This document shows positions 1-7,544 of a stretch of 24,462 bases of DNA, in pieces (the stretch's first letter is position 1; each line of letters begins with the position of its first letter). The stretch spans positions 1-24,462 of the forward strand of contig DASUFI010000241.1 in NCBI GenBank assembly GCA_036274635.1, written 5' to 3'. This DNA comes from DASUFI01 sp036274635. GTDB taxonomy: Bacteria > Planctomycetota > B15-G4. Below the pieces are notes generated by a model. The model did no database searches. It was not told the origin of the DNA and saw nothing but the letters and a program-made list of their open reading frames with translations. Made by a program: the position numbers and the translations under genes.

Positions 1-1
1 C

Positions 2-250
2 GCGCACCTGCTCGGCCACGGCGACGTGCCCTGGCTGGACGCCCTCGGCCGCCGTCTCGTGGGCATGTCCATCGACGACGTGGCCGACGGCCAGCCGGGC
101 GCGCCGCCGGGACTCGGCGGCATGGACTTCAAGCTGGCGGCCGCTGCCGCCGGCAGCACGGTCGAGGTGGCGCTGGACGTCGCGCCCCTCCCGGACACGG
201 CGCTGCTGCGCCTCGCGCGCGAGTACCTGCGACAGGTCGGATTCCGCTGA
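2..250 (+). CDS. C-terminal fragment of an unidentified protein
   Basis: An open frame enters from the left edge and ends with TGA at 248-250; 82 residues are visible. An ATG at 26 exists, but the frame is open upstream of it, so the real start probably lies outside the window. The visible part is alanine- and leucine-rich with a charged helix-like end (LLRLAREYLRQVGF). No motif I can tie to a family is visible. It ends just before the thiD ribosome binding site, so the two are probably co-transcribed. Function unknown. Confidence 0.6.
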   Translation, partial: AHLLGHGDVPWLDALGRRLVGMSIDDVADGQPGAPPGLGGMDFKLAAAAAGSTVEVALDVAPLPDTALLRLAREYLRQVGFR

Positions 251-260
251 GGAGGTGCGC

Positions 261-1076
261 ATGGCGAAGAAGCGCTTCATCGTTCCCCTGACCATCGCCG
301 GCTCGGATCCGTCCGGCGGCGCGGGGCTGGCCGCCGACCTCAAGGTCTTCCTGCGCTACGGCCTCTCCGGCGCGGCGGTGTGCACCGCGAACACGGCCCA
401 GTCGCCCGCGGGCGTCGCGGGGGTGCACCCCGTGCCGGCCAACATCCTCACCGCGCAGCTCTCGGCGCTGCTGGGCGACGTCCGGCCCTCGTCGGTGAAG
501 GTCGGCCTGCTGGGTTCCGGCGAGAATGTGCGCGCCGTGGCCCGCGCGCTGCTGCCGCTCTCGCGGCGCGGCGTGCCGATCGTGGTGGATCCGGTGCTGG
601 TCGCCAGCGACGGCACGCGCCTGCTGCCCGAGGCCGACGTGCCGCTGCTCGTGCGCCACCTGTTCCCGCTGGCCACGCTGGTGACGCCCAACATCTCCGA
701 GGCCGCCGAGCTGACCGGCACCGACGAGGCGCGCGTGCGCGGCAAGACCGACGAGATCGTGAAGTCGCTCATGCGCAGCGGCTGCCGCAACGTGCTGCTC
801 AAGGGCGGCCACATGACCGGCACCGAGGCCGTGGACGTCCTCGGGCAGCGCGGCGGCGAGCTGGTGCTCTTCTCCGCCGCGCGCATCCCGCGGCGCATGG
901 CCGTGCACGGCACCGGCTGCGCGCTCTCGGCGGCCATCGCCGCGCTGCTGGCGCTGGGGCGCCCGCTCGAGGATGCCGTGCAGGGCGCCAAGGCCTTCGT
1001 CACCGCGGCCATCGAAGGCGCCAAGCCCATCGGCCGTGGCGCGCGGCAGCTCGACTTCCTGGTGCGGCTGGAGTAG
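261..1076 (+). CDS. thiD: Hydroxymethylpyrimidine/phosphomethylpyrimidine kinase ThiD
   Basis: ThiD phosphorylates 4-amino-5-hydroxymethyl-2-methylpyrimidine and then its monophosphate, giving the pyrimidine half of thiamine in the cytoplasm. The 271-residue product has the usual family length. The N-terminal substrate-binding stretch AGSDPSGGAGLAADLK lies at about residues 13-28. The ribokinase-type anion-hole and catalytic motif GTGC is at 217-220, followed by a helix (ALSAAIAALLALG). VVDPVLV (108-114) and VTPN (141-144) are further ribokinase-fold signatures. I chose ATG 261 over the in-frame GTG 255 because GGAGG at 251-255 is correctly spaced for 261 and overlaps the GTG. No other thiamine gene is in view and no TPP riboswitch is visible upstream. 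Pyridoxal kinase-like relatives are the main alternative, but the motifs favour ThiD. Confidence 0.93.
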   Translation: MAKKRFIVPLTIAGSDPSGGAGLAADLKVFLRYGLSGAAVCTANTAQSPAGVAGVHPVPANILTAQLSALLGDVRPSSVKVGLLGSGENVRAVARALLPLSRRGVPIVVDPVLVASDGTRLLPEADVPLLVRHLFPLATLVTPNISEAAELTGTDEARVRGKTDEIVKSLMRSGCRNVLLKGGHMTGTEAVDVLGQRGGELVLFSAARIPRRMAVHGTGCALSAAIAALLALGRPLEDAVQGAKAFVTAAIEGAKPIGRGARQLDFLVRLE

Positions 1077-1207
1077 GGCGCGGCGCGTCGAGACGCGATG
1101 GAGCGCAGCCCTGCCGGCTGATCACTGGCCTCGAGCGGTGACATTCCGCCTCGGCCGGCATCACTGCGGGCCAGGGCTGGGACTGTTCAGTCGCGTGGGG
1201 AGGGCTC

Positions 1208-1469
1208 GTGCCCGAAGTCAGCCGCTTCTTCGGCATCGTGATCCGGATCTACTTCGAGGATCACGCGCCTCCGCGCTTTCACGCGGAGTACGCCGGCACG
1301 GAGGCGCGCATCGAGATCGCGTCGGGTAGAATCCTGGGAGGTCGGCTCCCACCGCGAGCAGCTCGGCTGGTGCGCGAGCTGGCTCGAGCTGCACCGGTTC
1401 GAGTTGCTCGCCGACTGGCAGCTGGCCGCCGCACGGCGACCGGTCAACCCCATCGCACCCCTCGAATGA
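1208..1469 (+). pseudogene. DUF4160 family protein, frameshifted
   Basis: Reading from GTG 1208, after a GGGGAGGG ribosome binding site, the start MPEVSRFFGIVIRIYF and the segment LPPRAARLVRE are typical of the small DUF4160 family. The frame then loses family character. Dropping one C at about 1379 restores it: the next codons read WLELHRFELLADWQL and end VNPIAPLE with TGA at 1467-1469. The corrected product would be 86 residues, the normal family length. Uncorrected, the frame runs into the next gene and makes an artificial 170-residue fusion. The corrected stop overlaps the ATG of the DUF2442 gene (ATGA), the layout expected for this pair. It is either a real inactivating mutation or a sequencing or assembly error; I see no convincing slippery site for programmed shifting. 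The molecular function of DUF4160 is not established. Confidence 0.8.
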
Positions 1470-1720
1470 CCGGACTCACTCCTCGCCTCATCGCTGCGGA
1501 TCACGCCGGCGCCTACCGCATCAGACTGCGGTTCGCAGATGGGACCGAGGCCGTCGTCGACTTCGAGAATGAGCTTTGGGGCCAGATCTTCGAGTCGCTG
1601 CGCGACGAGAAGCGCTTCCGCGAGTTCCGGATCAGCGAGGGTGGCTGGACCATCGAATGGCCCAACGGCGCCGATTTCGCGCCGGAGTTCCTGTACGAGC
1701 GGGCCTGCGCTGCGCGATAG
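1466..1720 (+). CDS. DUF2442 domain-containing protein
   Basis: This small protein of 84 residues starts at ATG 1466, which overlaps the stop of the corrected DUF4160 frame by the ATGA arrangement and suggests translational coupling. The sequence has the DUF2442 pattern: a short beta-rich start, IRLRFADGTEAVVDF, a central ELWGQIFESLRD helix, and the FRISEGGWTIEWPNGADFAP ending. DUF2442 and DUF4160 genes are frequent neighbours in bacteria and have been suspected to be toxin-antitoxin-like, but I know of no settled biochemical role. It is intact here even though its partner is frameshifted. The gene converges on the alpha/beta hydrolase, with 4 bases between the stops. Confidence 0.85.
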   Translation: MTGLTPRLIAADHAGAYRIRLRFADGTEAVVDFENELWGQIFESLRDEKRFREFRISEGGWTIEWPNGADFAPEFLYERACAAR

Positions 1721-1724
1721 GGGT

Positions 1725-2900
1725 CTACCCGTCCCGCAGCGTCCCGAACCAGGCCGCGAGCATTCCCAGCGTGCCCTCCGGATCCACCACGCCGTAGCCC
1801 GAGTGCCCGCCCGCCGGCAGCTCGCGCGTGACGACCCAGGGATTGGCCTTGGCCTCGCGCGCCGCCTCGCGCAGGTGGCTCACCGGCACCAGGAAGTCGT
1901 CCGCGGCGTGGATGAGGGCCACCGGCACCGCCACCTTCCCGAGGACCGACGGCTGCGTGCAGCGCGCGGCGCCCAGGAAGGCGCCCACCAGGTTCGGCTG
2001 GTCCCGGTAGGCGGGCAGGATGATCTCGCGGATGTAGCTCTCGAAGTCCTCGACCGGGTGGTCGAGGCGGCCCTTCTCGCTGGTGCGCAGGCTGCGGTGG
2101 CGATCGAGGGTGCTCATCAGCCCGCGGAAGACGAGGCGCTGGCGCAGGCCGCGCGGCCGCGGCAGGCGGCTGTGGTCGTCGAGGGCGCAGATGGCCTCCT
2201 GCATCTGCAGCGGCGCGCCCAGGCTCATCACCCCGCCGCGCAGCGCGTCCGTGCGGCCGGCCAGCGTGGCCTCGTGCGCCGCCCGCACGGCGCAGTGGCC
2301 GCCGTAGCTGAAGCCGAGGACGCCCACCGAGACGCCCTGCTTGTCCGACAGCGCCTGGGCGGCGGCGAGGACGTCGCGGCCCTCGTGGATGCCCAGCGAG
2401 GGCGGCGGCCCGTGCCCGCGCAGCCGCCCGTGGTCGCGCATGTCGAGGGCCACGACGTGGAAGCCCATGCGCGCCAGGCTGACGCCGTACTCGACCACGT
2501 AGCGCCGCACGTGGCTGTCGAAAAGCCCGTGAAGCAGGATGAGGGTGGGAGCCCCGGGCGCGCCGGGGTTGTGCCGGCCGTGCAGCACGACGCCGTCGGC
2601 GCCCGGCACCTGCACCTCCTCGAACTCCGGGAAGGGCGCCCAGGTGGGGGTGCGGCCGGCGGTGTCGGGGTGCTGGTCGGCCTCCGAGGTCACGATGTCG
2701 CGGCAGCCCAGCGCGAAGATCACGGCGTAGGCGTCGAGGTCGGTGCGCGGCGTGAAGGGCGCGGCCGTCAGCGCGGCGGCGGCCTCCCGCGCGCGGTCGG
2801 CCAGCTCGTCGCAGCGGCTGGGCTCGGGGAGCGGCGGCGTGGGCGCCTCGCTCAGGTCGCGGATCTTCGGCGCGAACTGGCAGGCCAGCCACGAGAGCAT
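1725..2900 (-). CDS. Alpha/beta hydrolase
   Basis: A 391-residue serine hydrolase of the alpha/beta fold. Visible elements in order are an oxyanion-hole turn LLHGLFDSH at about 122-130, ALDMRDHG at 151-158, the nucleophile elbow GFSYGG with Ser198, a probable acid Asp334 or Asp335 in HAADDF, and a catalytic His366 in AGGHSGYG. Between the elbow and the acid lies a cap region of about 130 residues. This layout resembles the YheT/EstB-like hydrolases; the substrate cannot be told. The frame stays open upstream to 2993, but that extension is poor. I prefer ATG 2900, which gives MLSWLACQF and sits 7 bases after a TATTCT hexamer. No Shine-Dalgarno is visible. It is transcribed alone, divergently from tRNA-Gly. 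Confidence 0.85.
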   Translation of the reverse strand: MLSWLACQFAPKIRDLSEAPTPPLPEPSRCDELADRAREAAAALTAAPFTPRTDLDAYAVIFALGCRDIVTSEADQHPDTAGRTPTWAPFPEFEEVQVPGADGVVLHGRHNPGAPGAPTLILLHGLFDSHVRRYVVEYGVSLARMGFHVVALDMRDHGRLRGHGPPPSLGIHEGRDVLAAAQALSDKQGVSVGVLGFSYGGHCAVRAAHEATLAGRTDALRGGVMSLGAPLQMQEAICALDDHSRLPRPRGLRQRLVFRGLMSTLDRHRSLRTSEKGRLDHPVEDFESYIREIILPAYRDQPNLVGAFLGAARCTQPSVLGKVAVPVALIHAADDFLVPVSHLREAAREAKANPWVVTRELPAGGHSGYGVVDPEGTLGMLAAWFGTLRDG

Positions 2901-2907
2901 GCCGCGC

Positions 2908-2913
2908 AGAATA
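2908..2913 (-). promoter_or_regulatory. Putative -10 box for the alpha/beta hydrolase
   Basis: On the minus strand, TATTCT lies 7 bases before the ATG at 2900. Transcription would begin at or next to the start codon, giving a leaderless mRNA, which fits the lack of a ribosome binding site. No good -35 hexamer is seen at the expected distance. Confidence 0.4.
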
Positions 2914-2956
2914 GCGAGGGACGGGCGGAAGCGGACGCTTCCCGCCAAGCCGGCCC

Positions 2957-2986
2957 TTGACCCGGGCGCACGCCGCCAAGTATTCC
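2957..2986 (+). promoter_or_regulatory. Putative sigma70 promoter of tRNA-Gly
   Basis: TTGACC at 2957-2962 matches the -35 consensus in five of six positions. It is followed after 18 bases by TATTCC at 2981-2986, a weak -10. Transcription would start near 2993, about 19 bases before the mature tRNA, with a G+C-rich discriminator typical of stable-RNA promoters. The spacing and position are convincing; the -10 is not strong. Confidence 0.5.
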
Positions 2987-3011
2987 TTTGCACGCCCCCG
3001 GGGCACCACGA

Positions 3012-3086
3012 GCGGGTGTAGCTCAGTGGTAGAGCACAACGTTGCCAACGTTGTTGTCGACGGTTCGATCCCGTTCACCCGCTCCA
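3012..3086 (+). tRNA. tRNA-Gly(GCC)
   Basis: All four arms fold. The acceptor is 3012-3018 with 3076-3082, seven Watson-Crick pairs. The D arm is GCTC (3021-3024) with GAGC (3032-3035). The anticodon stem is 3037-3041 with 3049-3053, around loop 3042-3048 with anticodon GCC at 3044-3046. The T stem is 3059-3063 with 3071-3075, with one G-U pair and loop TTCGATC. The discriminator base is T3083, as is usual for bacterial tRNA-Gly, and CCA is encoded at 3084-3086. It reads the GGC and GGT glycine codons, and GGC is heavily used in this genome. Confidence 0.97.
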
Positions 3087-3097
3087 ACCGCCTGTTC

Positions 3098-3121
3098 CGG
3101 CGCGCGACCACGCGCGCGCCG
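3098..3121 (+). terminator. Strong G+C hairpin just after tRNA-Gly
   Basis: GGCGCGCG at 3099-3106 pairs perfectly with CGCGCGCC at 3113-3120 around a 6-base loop, and C3098-G3121 extends the stem to nine pairs. It starts 12 bases after the CCA end. No T-run follows, so it is not a classical intrinsic terminator; it could attenuate transcription or protect the tRNA 3' trailer. In DNA this rich in CG runs a chance hairpin is possible. Confidence 0.35.
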
Positions 3122-3160
3122 CGGCCCTGGGGAATGCTCGTTCAGCCTGGCCGGAGCGCG

Positions 3161-4138
3161 ATGAGCCTGAGAGTCGGCGTCGTCGGCGCGCGGCAGGTCG
3201 TGCAGGGCATCGGGCCGTACGTGGCGCGCGCCTTCCGCTCCGCCGGCTGCGAGGTCGTGGGGCTGGCGGGCACCAGCGCGGCCAGCGTGGAGGCGGCGCG
3301 CGCGGACCTCGCGGCGCGCTTCGGCATCGCGGCGCAGGGCTTCACCGACACGTCCGAGATGTTGGCCGCGCTGCGCCCGGACGTGCTGGCCATCTGCAGT
3401 CCCACGCGCGTGCACCGGCCGGCGCTGCAGGCCGCGCTGGCGGCGCGCGTCCACGTGCTGTGCGACAAGCCGCTGTGGTGGGAGCCCGAGAGCGCGCGCA
3501 TCTCGCGCGAGGAGCTGGCCGGCGCGGCGCGCGCGCTGGCGAGCGGTTTCCGCGCCGCGGGCCGGCGGCTGGAGCTCAACACGCAGTGGCCCGAGACGCT
3601 GCCGGTCTACCGCCGCCTGCATCCGCGCGCGGAGGTGGGCGGCCTGCGCACGCTCGAGATGCTGCTCTCGCCCATCACCACGGGCACGGCCATGATCGTG
3701 GACGCGGCGCCGCACCTGCTCTCGCTGCTGGCGGCCACCGTGGGGCCGGGCGCGGCGCGCGACGTGCACGTCGGCGGCCTCGCCTCCGAGGAAAGCGACG
3801 TCCTCGACCTCGCGTTCCGCTACGTGCACGCGGCGGGCGAGACGCGCGTGTCGCTGGCGCTGCGGCGCTCCGCGACGCAGCCACGCCCGGCCGGCTACGC
3901 GCTCAACGGCTGCTGGGTGGAGCGCCAGGTGGAGCAGCCCGGCTACCGGATGGCGCTGGTGGCCGACGGCCGCCGCGAGGCGCTGCCCGACCCCCTGGAC
4001 GCCCGGGTGGCGGGTTTCGCGGCTCGCGTGCGGGCGGGCGAGCCCACGGACGTGGAGGGCCTCGTTGAAAGCCTGGCGATCCTGCGCGATCTTGTGGGCG
4101 CGGCGGAGAGCCAGCGGGCCGGCGCCCGCGGCACCTGA
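3161..4138 (+). CDS. Gfo/Idh/MocA-family oxidoreductase
   Basis: A 325-residue NAD(P)-dependent oxidoreductase of the glucose-fructose oxidoreductase / inositol dehydrogenase / MocA type. The N-terminal Rossmann start LRVGVVGARQVVQGIG is at about 3-18. DVLAICSPTRVHRP at about 74-87 is the usual end of the nucleotide-binding fold. CDKPLWW at 101-107 carries the family lysine (K103), the equivalent of the EKP motif. The C-terminal substrate domain includes a sheet-like LRTLEMLLSP and a probable active-site region with AAPHLLSLL. The substrate is not predictable. ATG 3161 was chosen because homology begins there and GGAG at 3153-3156 precedes it; the frame is open upstream only because it runs through the tRNA. 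It lies 14 bases before the radical SAM gene, so the two are probably co-transcribed, perhaps together with the tRNA. Confidence 0.85.
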   Translation: MSLRVGVVGARQVVQGIGPYVARAFRSAGCEVVGLAGTSAASVEAARADLAARFGIAAQGFTDTSEMLAALRPDVLAICSPTRVHRPALQAALAARVHVLCDKPLWWEPESARISREELAGAARALASGFRAAGRRLELNTQWPETLPVYRRLHPRAEVGGLRTLEMLLSPITTGTAMIVDAAPHLLSLLAATVGPGAARDVHVGGLASEESDVLDLAFRYVHAAGETRVSLALRRSATQPRPAGYALNGCWVERQVEQPGYRMALVADGRREALPDPLDARVAGFAARVRAGEPTDVEGLVESLAILRDLVGAAESQRAGARGT

Positions 4139-4152
4139 GGCCGGAGCACCAC

Positions 4153-5436
4153 ATGGAAACCACCGCCCAGCCCGCCTCACCGCAGTCGGGTCCCAGCCGC
4201 ACCGAGCTGGCGGCCATGCACGACTTCGCGGCCAAGCTGCGCCAGCCCTCGCTCCTGGGGCGCCTGCAGGGCTACGTGCGCTGGCAGGCCAAGGTGCGCG
4301 CCGCGCAGGCCGCGGGCCAGGCCATCGCGGACCTGATGCGCGAGCTGGACGACGTGCCCATCTCCATCAACCTCGACCTCACCACCGCCTGCAACTACGC
4401 CTGCGACCACTGCGTCGACTTCGAGATCCTCAACACCGGCGCGCGCTACGAGCACGAGAAGCTGCTCTCCAGCCTCGAGCTGCTGGCCGCGCGCGGCCTG
4501 AAGTCGGTCATCGTCATCGGCGGCGGCGAGCCCACCACGTATCCGAAGTTCGAGGAGGCCATGATCCGCATGAAGGATCTGGGCCTGAAGCTCGGGCTCG
4601 TGACCAACGGCACCGGCATGGCCAAGGTGCGCGACATCGCGCACCGCCTCGACGCGCGCGACTGGGTGCGCCTCTCGCTCGACAGCGGCACGGACGAGAC
4701 CTTCCAGCGCATGCACAAGCCGCGCAAGGCCATCACGCTGGACCAGATCTGCGAGGGCATCCCGCCCGTCAAGGCCGTGAACCGCGCCACGAAGATCGGC
4801 TTCTCCTACATCATCGTCTGGCGCGGCTGCTCGGCCAACGACGCGGCCATCACCGAGAACGTGCACGAGATGTACACCGCCGCCGAGCGCGCGCGGCGCT
4901 ATGGCTTCGACTACATCTCCTTCAAGCCCTTCCTCGTGCGCGCCGACGAGAACAACGCCGAGATCGTGGACATCACGCAGCAGTCCAACCGCGTGGCCGA
5001 CGTCATGGGCGCCATCCGCCAGCAGCTCGACCTCTCCAAGCGCCTCGAGACCGACTCCTTCAAGGTGGTCGAGTCCACGAACCTGCGCGTCCTCGCCAAC
5101 AACTCCTTCCGCAACTACACGCGCCAGCCGCAGCAGTGCCACATGCAGCTCTTCCGGCAGGTGCTCTCGCCCCTGGGCCTGTTCAACTGCCCGGTCTACC
5201 GGCACGTGGAGAAGGCGCGCATCGGTGACAAGCACGCCTGGGCCGGCGAGGCCGCGGCCGCCGCCTCGCAGGAGGGCACGGCGCGCCTGATCCAGGAGTT
5301 CGACGCGTCGCACGAGTGCCGCGAGGTCACCTGCCTCTACAACAATGCGAATTGGTTCGTCGAGGACCTGATCCGCCATCCGGAGAAGCTCGACGAGCTG
5401 CTGCCGGCGGAGGAGCGCGAGGACTGGTTCCTCTGA
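4153..5436 (+). CDS. Radical SAM protein with C-terminal cysteine cluster
   Basis: A 427-residue radical SAM enzyme. The [4Fe-4S]-binding motif is CNYACDHC (C80, C84, C87), followed by the SAM-contacting GGGEPTTY at 123-130, LVTNGTG at 149-155 and the strand VRLSLDSG at 172-179. A second set of cysteines (C329, C346, C389, C394) sits in a C-terminal region of the kind that in SPASM or twitch proteins holds auxiliary clusters. The first 65 residues form a helical, charged extension before the barrel. ATG 4153 has GGAG six bases upstream. The gene lies between the MocA-type oxidoreductase (14 bases) and an exported hydrolase (7 bases). No peptide precursor gene is evident beside it, so a RiPP-maturase role is unsupported; modification of a sugar, cofactor or protein is equally open. 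Confidence 0.88.
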   Translation: METTAQPASPQSGPSRTELAAMHDFAAKLRQPSLLGRLQGYVRWQAKVRAAQAAGQAIADLMRELDDVPISINLDLTTACNYACDHCVDFEILNTGARYEHEKLLSSLELLAARGLKSVIVIGGGEPTTYPKFEEAMIRMKDLGLKLGLVTNGTGMAKVRDIAHRLDARDWVRLSLDSGTDETFQRMHKPRKAITLDQICEGIPPVKAVNRATKIGFSYIIVWRGCSANDAAITENVHEMYTAAERARRYGFDYISFKPFLVRADENNAEIVDITQQSNRVADVMGAIRQQLDLSKRLETDSFKVVESTNLRVLANNSFRNYTRQPQQCHMQLFRQVLSPLGLFNCPVYRHVEKARIGDKHAWAGEAAAAASQEGTARLIQEFDASHECREVTCLYNNANWFVEDLIRHPEKLDELLPAEEREDWFL

Positions 5437-5443
5437 GGCGGTG

Positions 5444-7264
5444 ATGAGCGCGCGGCGAGACATCGACGCCTCGCCCCGCCTGCGCCTGGGCGGCTGGCTG
5501 GCCGCCGGAGCGCTGGCCCTCGCCCTGACCGGCGGCGTCGACGTGACCGTCGAGACGAGCACGGGCGAGACCCTGACGGGCACGGCCACGCTCTCCGACC
5601 TCAAGCTGAAGACCGGCTTCGGCTCGGCCGTGATCCTGGCCGAGAAGGTGGCGCGGATCACCTTCGGCGAGCCCGACGTCGTGCTGACGACGGACGGTGA
5701 CGAGCTGAGGGGCGAGCTCGCTGCGACGTCGCTGAAGATCGACACCGCCAGCGGCGCGCGCACGCTCAAGCCGAACGAGCTCAGGTCGCTGGTCGTGGGC
5801 AAGAGCGCCGGCGCGACGACCTTCGAGGGGCGCTGGATGCTCAGCTACGGCGAAGGCTCCTGCCCGATGACGCTCGAGCAGGACGGCGCGCGCGTGACGG
5901 GCAAGTTCGGCCACACCGACGAGTTTGCTATCGAGGGCAAGGTGAAGGGCCGCACGCTGTCCTTCACCACGTCGGGAGGCAGCGGCAAGGGCGAGGGCAC
6001 GGCCGAGCTGTGGAAGGACGGCCAGGACTTCATGGGCGACGTGCAGGTCGGCAGCCAGAAGCTGCTCTTCGCCGGCTACCGGCGCGAGACGCGCGTGGCC
6101 GAGCCGAAGCCCGGCGAGATCACGGAAGGCCAGTCGGAGGCCGGGCTGATCTACTACCTGCGCGCGCCGAAGGCCTGGGACGGCACGCGCAAGTATCCGC
6201 TGGTCCTCATCACGCACGGCTCGAACGCCGAGTCGCGCGGCTACGTGGAGACCTTTCCCGCCGTCTGGCCGGCGCTCGCGGAGGACTGCCTCGTCGTCGG
6301 CGTCAACGGCGAGTGCCTCGCGGCCGGCAGCAAGCCCGGCGAGGCCGGCTACAACGCCACGTACATCAACTTCAGCGGCCCCAAGGTCGGGCCTGCGTGG
6401 GCGTACCGGCAGACACCGGCCTTGCTCGCCGAGACCGTGCAGGAGCTGGTGAAGCGCCTGCCGGTCGATCGGGTCTTCCTCGGCGGCCACTCGCAGGGCG
6501 GCTTCCTGACCTACGCCACGGCCCTGTTCCATCCCGAGCTCTTCGACGGCGTGTTCCCCATGTCCTGCCAGCTGCTGGTGCAGTGCGAGCCGTACAACTT
6601 CAAGGACGACGCGGTGCAGAAGCTGCAGCACATGGCCGTCGCTCCGATCCACGGCCGCAAGGATACGGTCGTGGCGTTCAGCGGCGGCGAGTACGCCGAC
6701 AGGCGGATGCAGGAGTTCGGCTTCCCCCGGCAGCACTTCTTCGCCCCCGAGGTCGGGCACGAGTTCATGGCGCTGCCGGTCGAGGAGGCCATCCGCTGGC
6801 TCCTCGCGATGACCTCCGCGGACCCGGCGGCTTTGCTCGACTTCGCCGACAAGCAGGTCGCCGCCGAGCAATGGCGCGATGCGACGGGCGCCGCGCTGCG
6901 TGCGCGCGAGCTCGACAAGGCCGGTGTGCTGAAGGCGCGCGCCGACGCGATCGCCGCGCAGGTCGACGCGCGCTGCGCGCCCGACGCGAAGCGCCTGGCG
7001 GACGCCATCGCGAAGAACAAGGACAACCGCTGGGTCGACGACTTCTGGGACTTCCGCAGCCAGTTCGCCGGCGCGCCCGCCGCGCAGGACTGCCTGCGCG
7101 CCTACGAAAGGCTGAAGGCGGCGCATACCAAGCCCGCCAACGACCTGTTCTGGGCCGCCCGCGGCGAGAGCGACGAGGCCGCGCGGAAGGAGAAGTACCG
7201 CGAGATCTTCGAGAAGTACTACGCGTCCACGTGGTGGATCATCGTCAGGAACGCGGTGCACTGA
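5444..7264 (+). CDS. Exported alpha/beta hydrolase with N-terminal beta repeats
   Basis: The 606-residue protein starts with a basic region and a hydrophobic stretch at about 15-31 (GGWLAAGALALALTGG), a signal peptide or anchor. Two similar units of about 40 residues follow, VTVETSTGETLTGTATLSDL and VVLTTDGDELRGELAATSL, at about 33-74 and 79-117. Next comes a beta-rich barrel-like segment (about 128-213). The catalytic part resembles phospholipase/carboxylesterase or PHB-depolymerase-like hydrolases: ITHGSNAESRG near 256-266, nucleophile Ser350 in GGHSQGGF, Asp407 in GRKDTVV and His439 in VGHEF. The last 140 residues are helical and cysteine-containing, ending in a WW pair. ATG 5444 is preferred to GTG 5441 because GAGG at 5435-5438 fits it better. 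It closes the MocA/radical SAM run. The substrate is unknown; location is periplasm or cell surface. Confidence 0.8.
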   Translation: MSARRDIDASPRLRLGGWLAAGALALALTGGVDVTVETSTGETLTGTATLSDLKLKTGFGSAVILAEKVARITFGEPDVVLTTDGDELRGELAATSLKIDTASGARTLKPNELRSLVVGKSAGATTFEGRWMLSYGEGSCPMTLEQDGARVTGKFGHTDEFAIEGKVKGRTLSFTTSGGSGKGEGTAELWKDGQDFMGDVQVGSQKLLFAGYRRETRVAEPKPGEITEGQSEAGLIYYLRAPKAWDGTRKYPLVLITHGSNAESRGYVETFPAVWPALAEDCLVVGVNGECLAAGSKPGEAGYNATYINFSGPKVGPAWAYRQTPALLAETVQELVKRLPVDRVFLGGHSQGGFLTYATALFHPELFDGVFPMSCQLLVQCEPYNFKDDAVQKLQHMAVAPIHGRKDTVVAFSGGEYADRRMQEFGFPRQHFFAPEVGHEFMALPVEEAIRWLLAMTSADPAALLDFADKQVAAEQWRDATGAALRARELDKAGVLKARADAIAAQVDARCAPDAKRLADAIAKNKDNRWVDDFWDFRSQFAGAPAAQDCLRAYERLKAAHTKPANDLFWAARGESDEAARKEKYREIFEKYYASTWWIIVRNAVH

Positions 7265-7544
7265 GGGGGCCGCCCCGCCACGGCGCCGAGTTGCTTCCCG
7301 GTCAGGTCCCGCTGCGCGTCCGGCGCGGCCGCGCTACGATCCCGTCACCCTCCCGGAGCCCGGCCAGGCACCGCGACGAGCCCTCTCCGTCCGCCGACCG
7401 CCGCACCTTCCTCACCGTGCCGCTGCGCGCTCGCGACGTCCTGCCGGCTCGCGCGTACAGGAATGACTCAGTGATGAACTTCTGTGCGCCGGCGGCGGTG
7501 CACCCTGGCCGCGGCGGCCCGTCGGGCTGGTAGCCTCGCGGGAC
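7265..7544. other. 280-base intergenic region with one imperfect hairpin
   Basis: This is the longest gap between genes. It holds an imperfect inverted repeat, 7453-7463 with 7480-7489, ten pairs with one bulge and one G-U pair around a 16-base loop that includes TGACTCA. TACGAT at 7336-7341 resembles a -10 box but lacks a -35. There is no T-run for an intrinsic terminator. A 19-codon frame at 7474-7533 has no supporting signal. Nothing else is recognisable. Confidence 0.4.
7531..7536 (+). promoter_or_regulatory. Possible -10 box for the glycosyltransferase
   Basis: TAGCCT ends eight bases before the GTG start at 7545, and no Shine-Dalgarno is present. This matches the arrangement at other unit-leading genes in the window, but it is the weakest of the five examples because three of six bases differ from TATAAT. 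Confidence 0.25.

Noticed and set aside
1077..1207. Weak inverted repeat (TCACTG with CGGTGA) between thiD and DUF4160 as an operator or terminator
   Set aside because: Only six pairs including a G-U, no T-run and no link to a start signal; within chance expectation.
1208..1720. A single 170-residue DUF4160-DUF2442 fusion protein
   Set aside because: The central part has no resemblance to either family, while a one-base correction restores both normal C- and N-termini with an ATGA overlap.
2957..3160. N-terminal extension of the MocA-type oxidoreductase through the tRNA
   Set aside because: The tRNA folds perfectly on the same strand, and family similarity begins at ATG 3161, which has its own GGAG.
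4153..5436. Radical SAM gene as maturase of a RiPP cluster
   Set aside because: No small precursor gene, leader-binding domain or transporter is found next to it.
5327..7261. Minus-strand open frame of 644 codons opposite the exported hydrolase
   Set aside because: Antisense shadow: low-complexity Arg/Leu/Ala/His composition, no motif, no start signal. The plus strand carries a full catalytic triad.
7474..7533. Small 19-codon frame before the glycosyltransferase (MNFCAPAAVHPGRG start)
   Set aside because: No ribosome binding site, no recognisable peptide and no promoter at a suitable distance. Such frames arise by chance.
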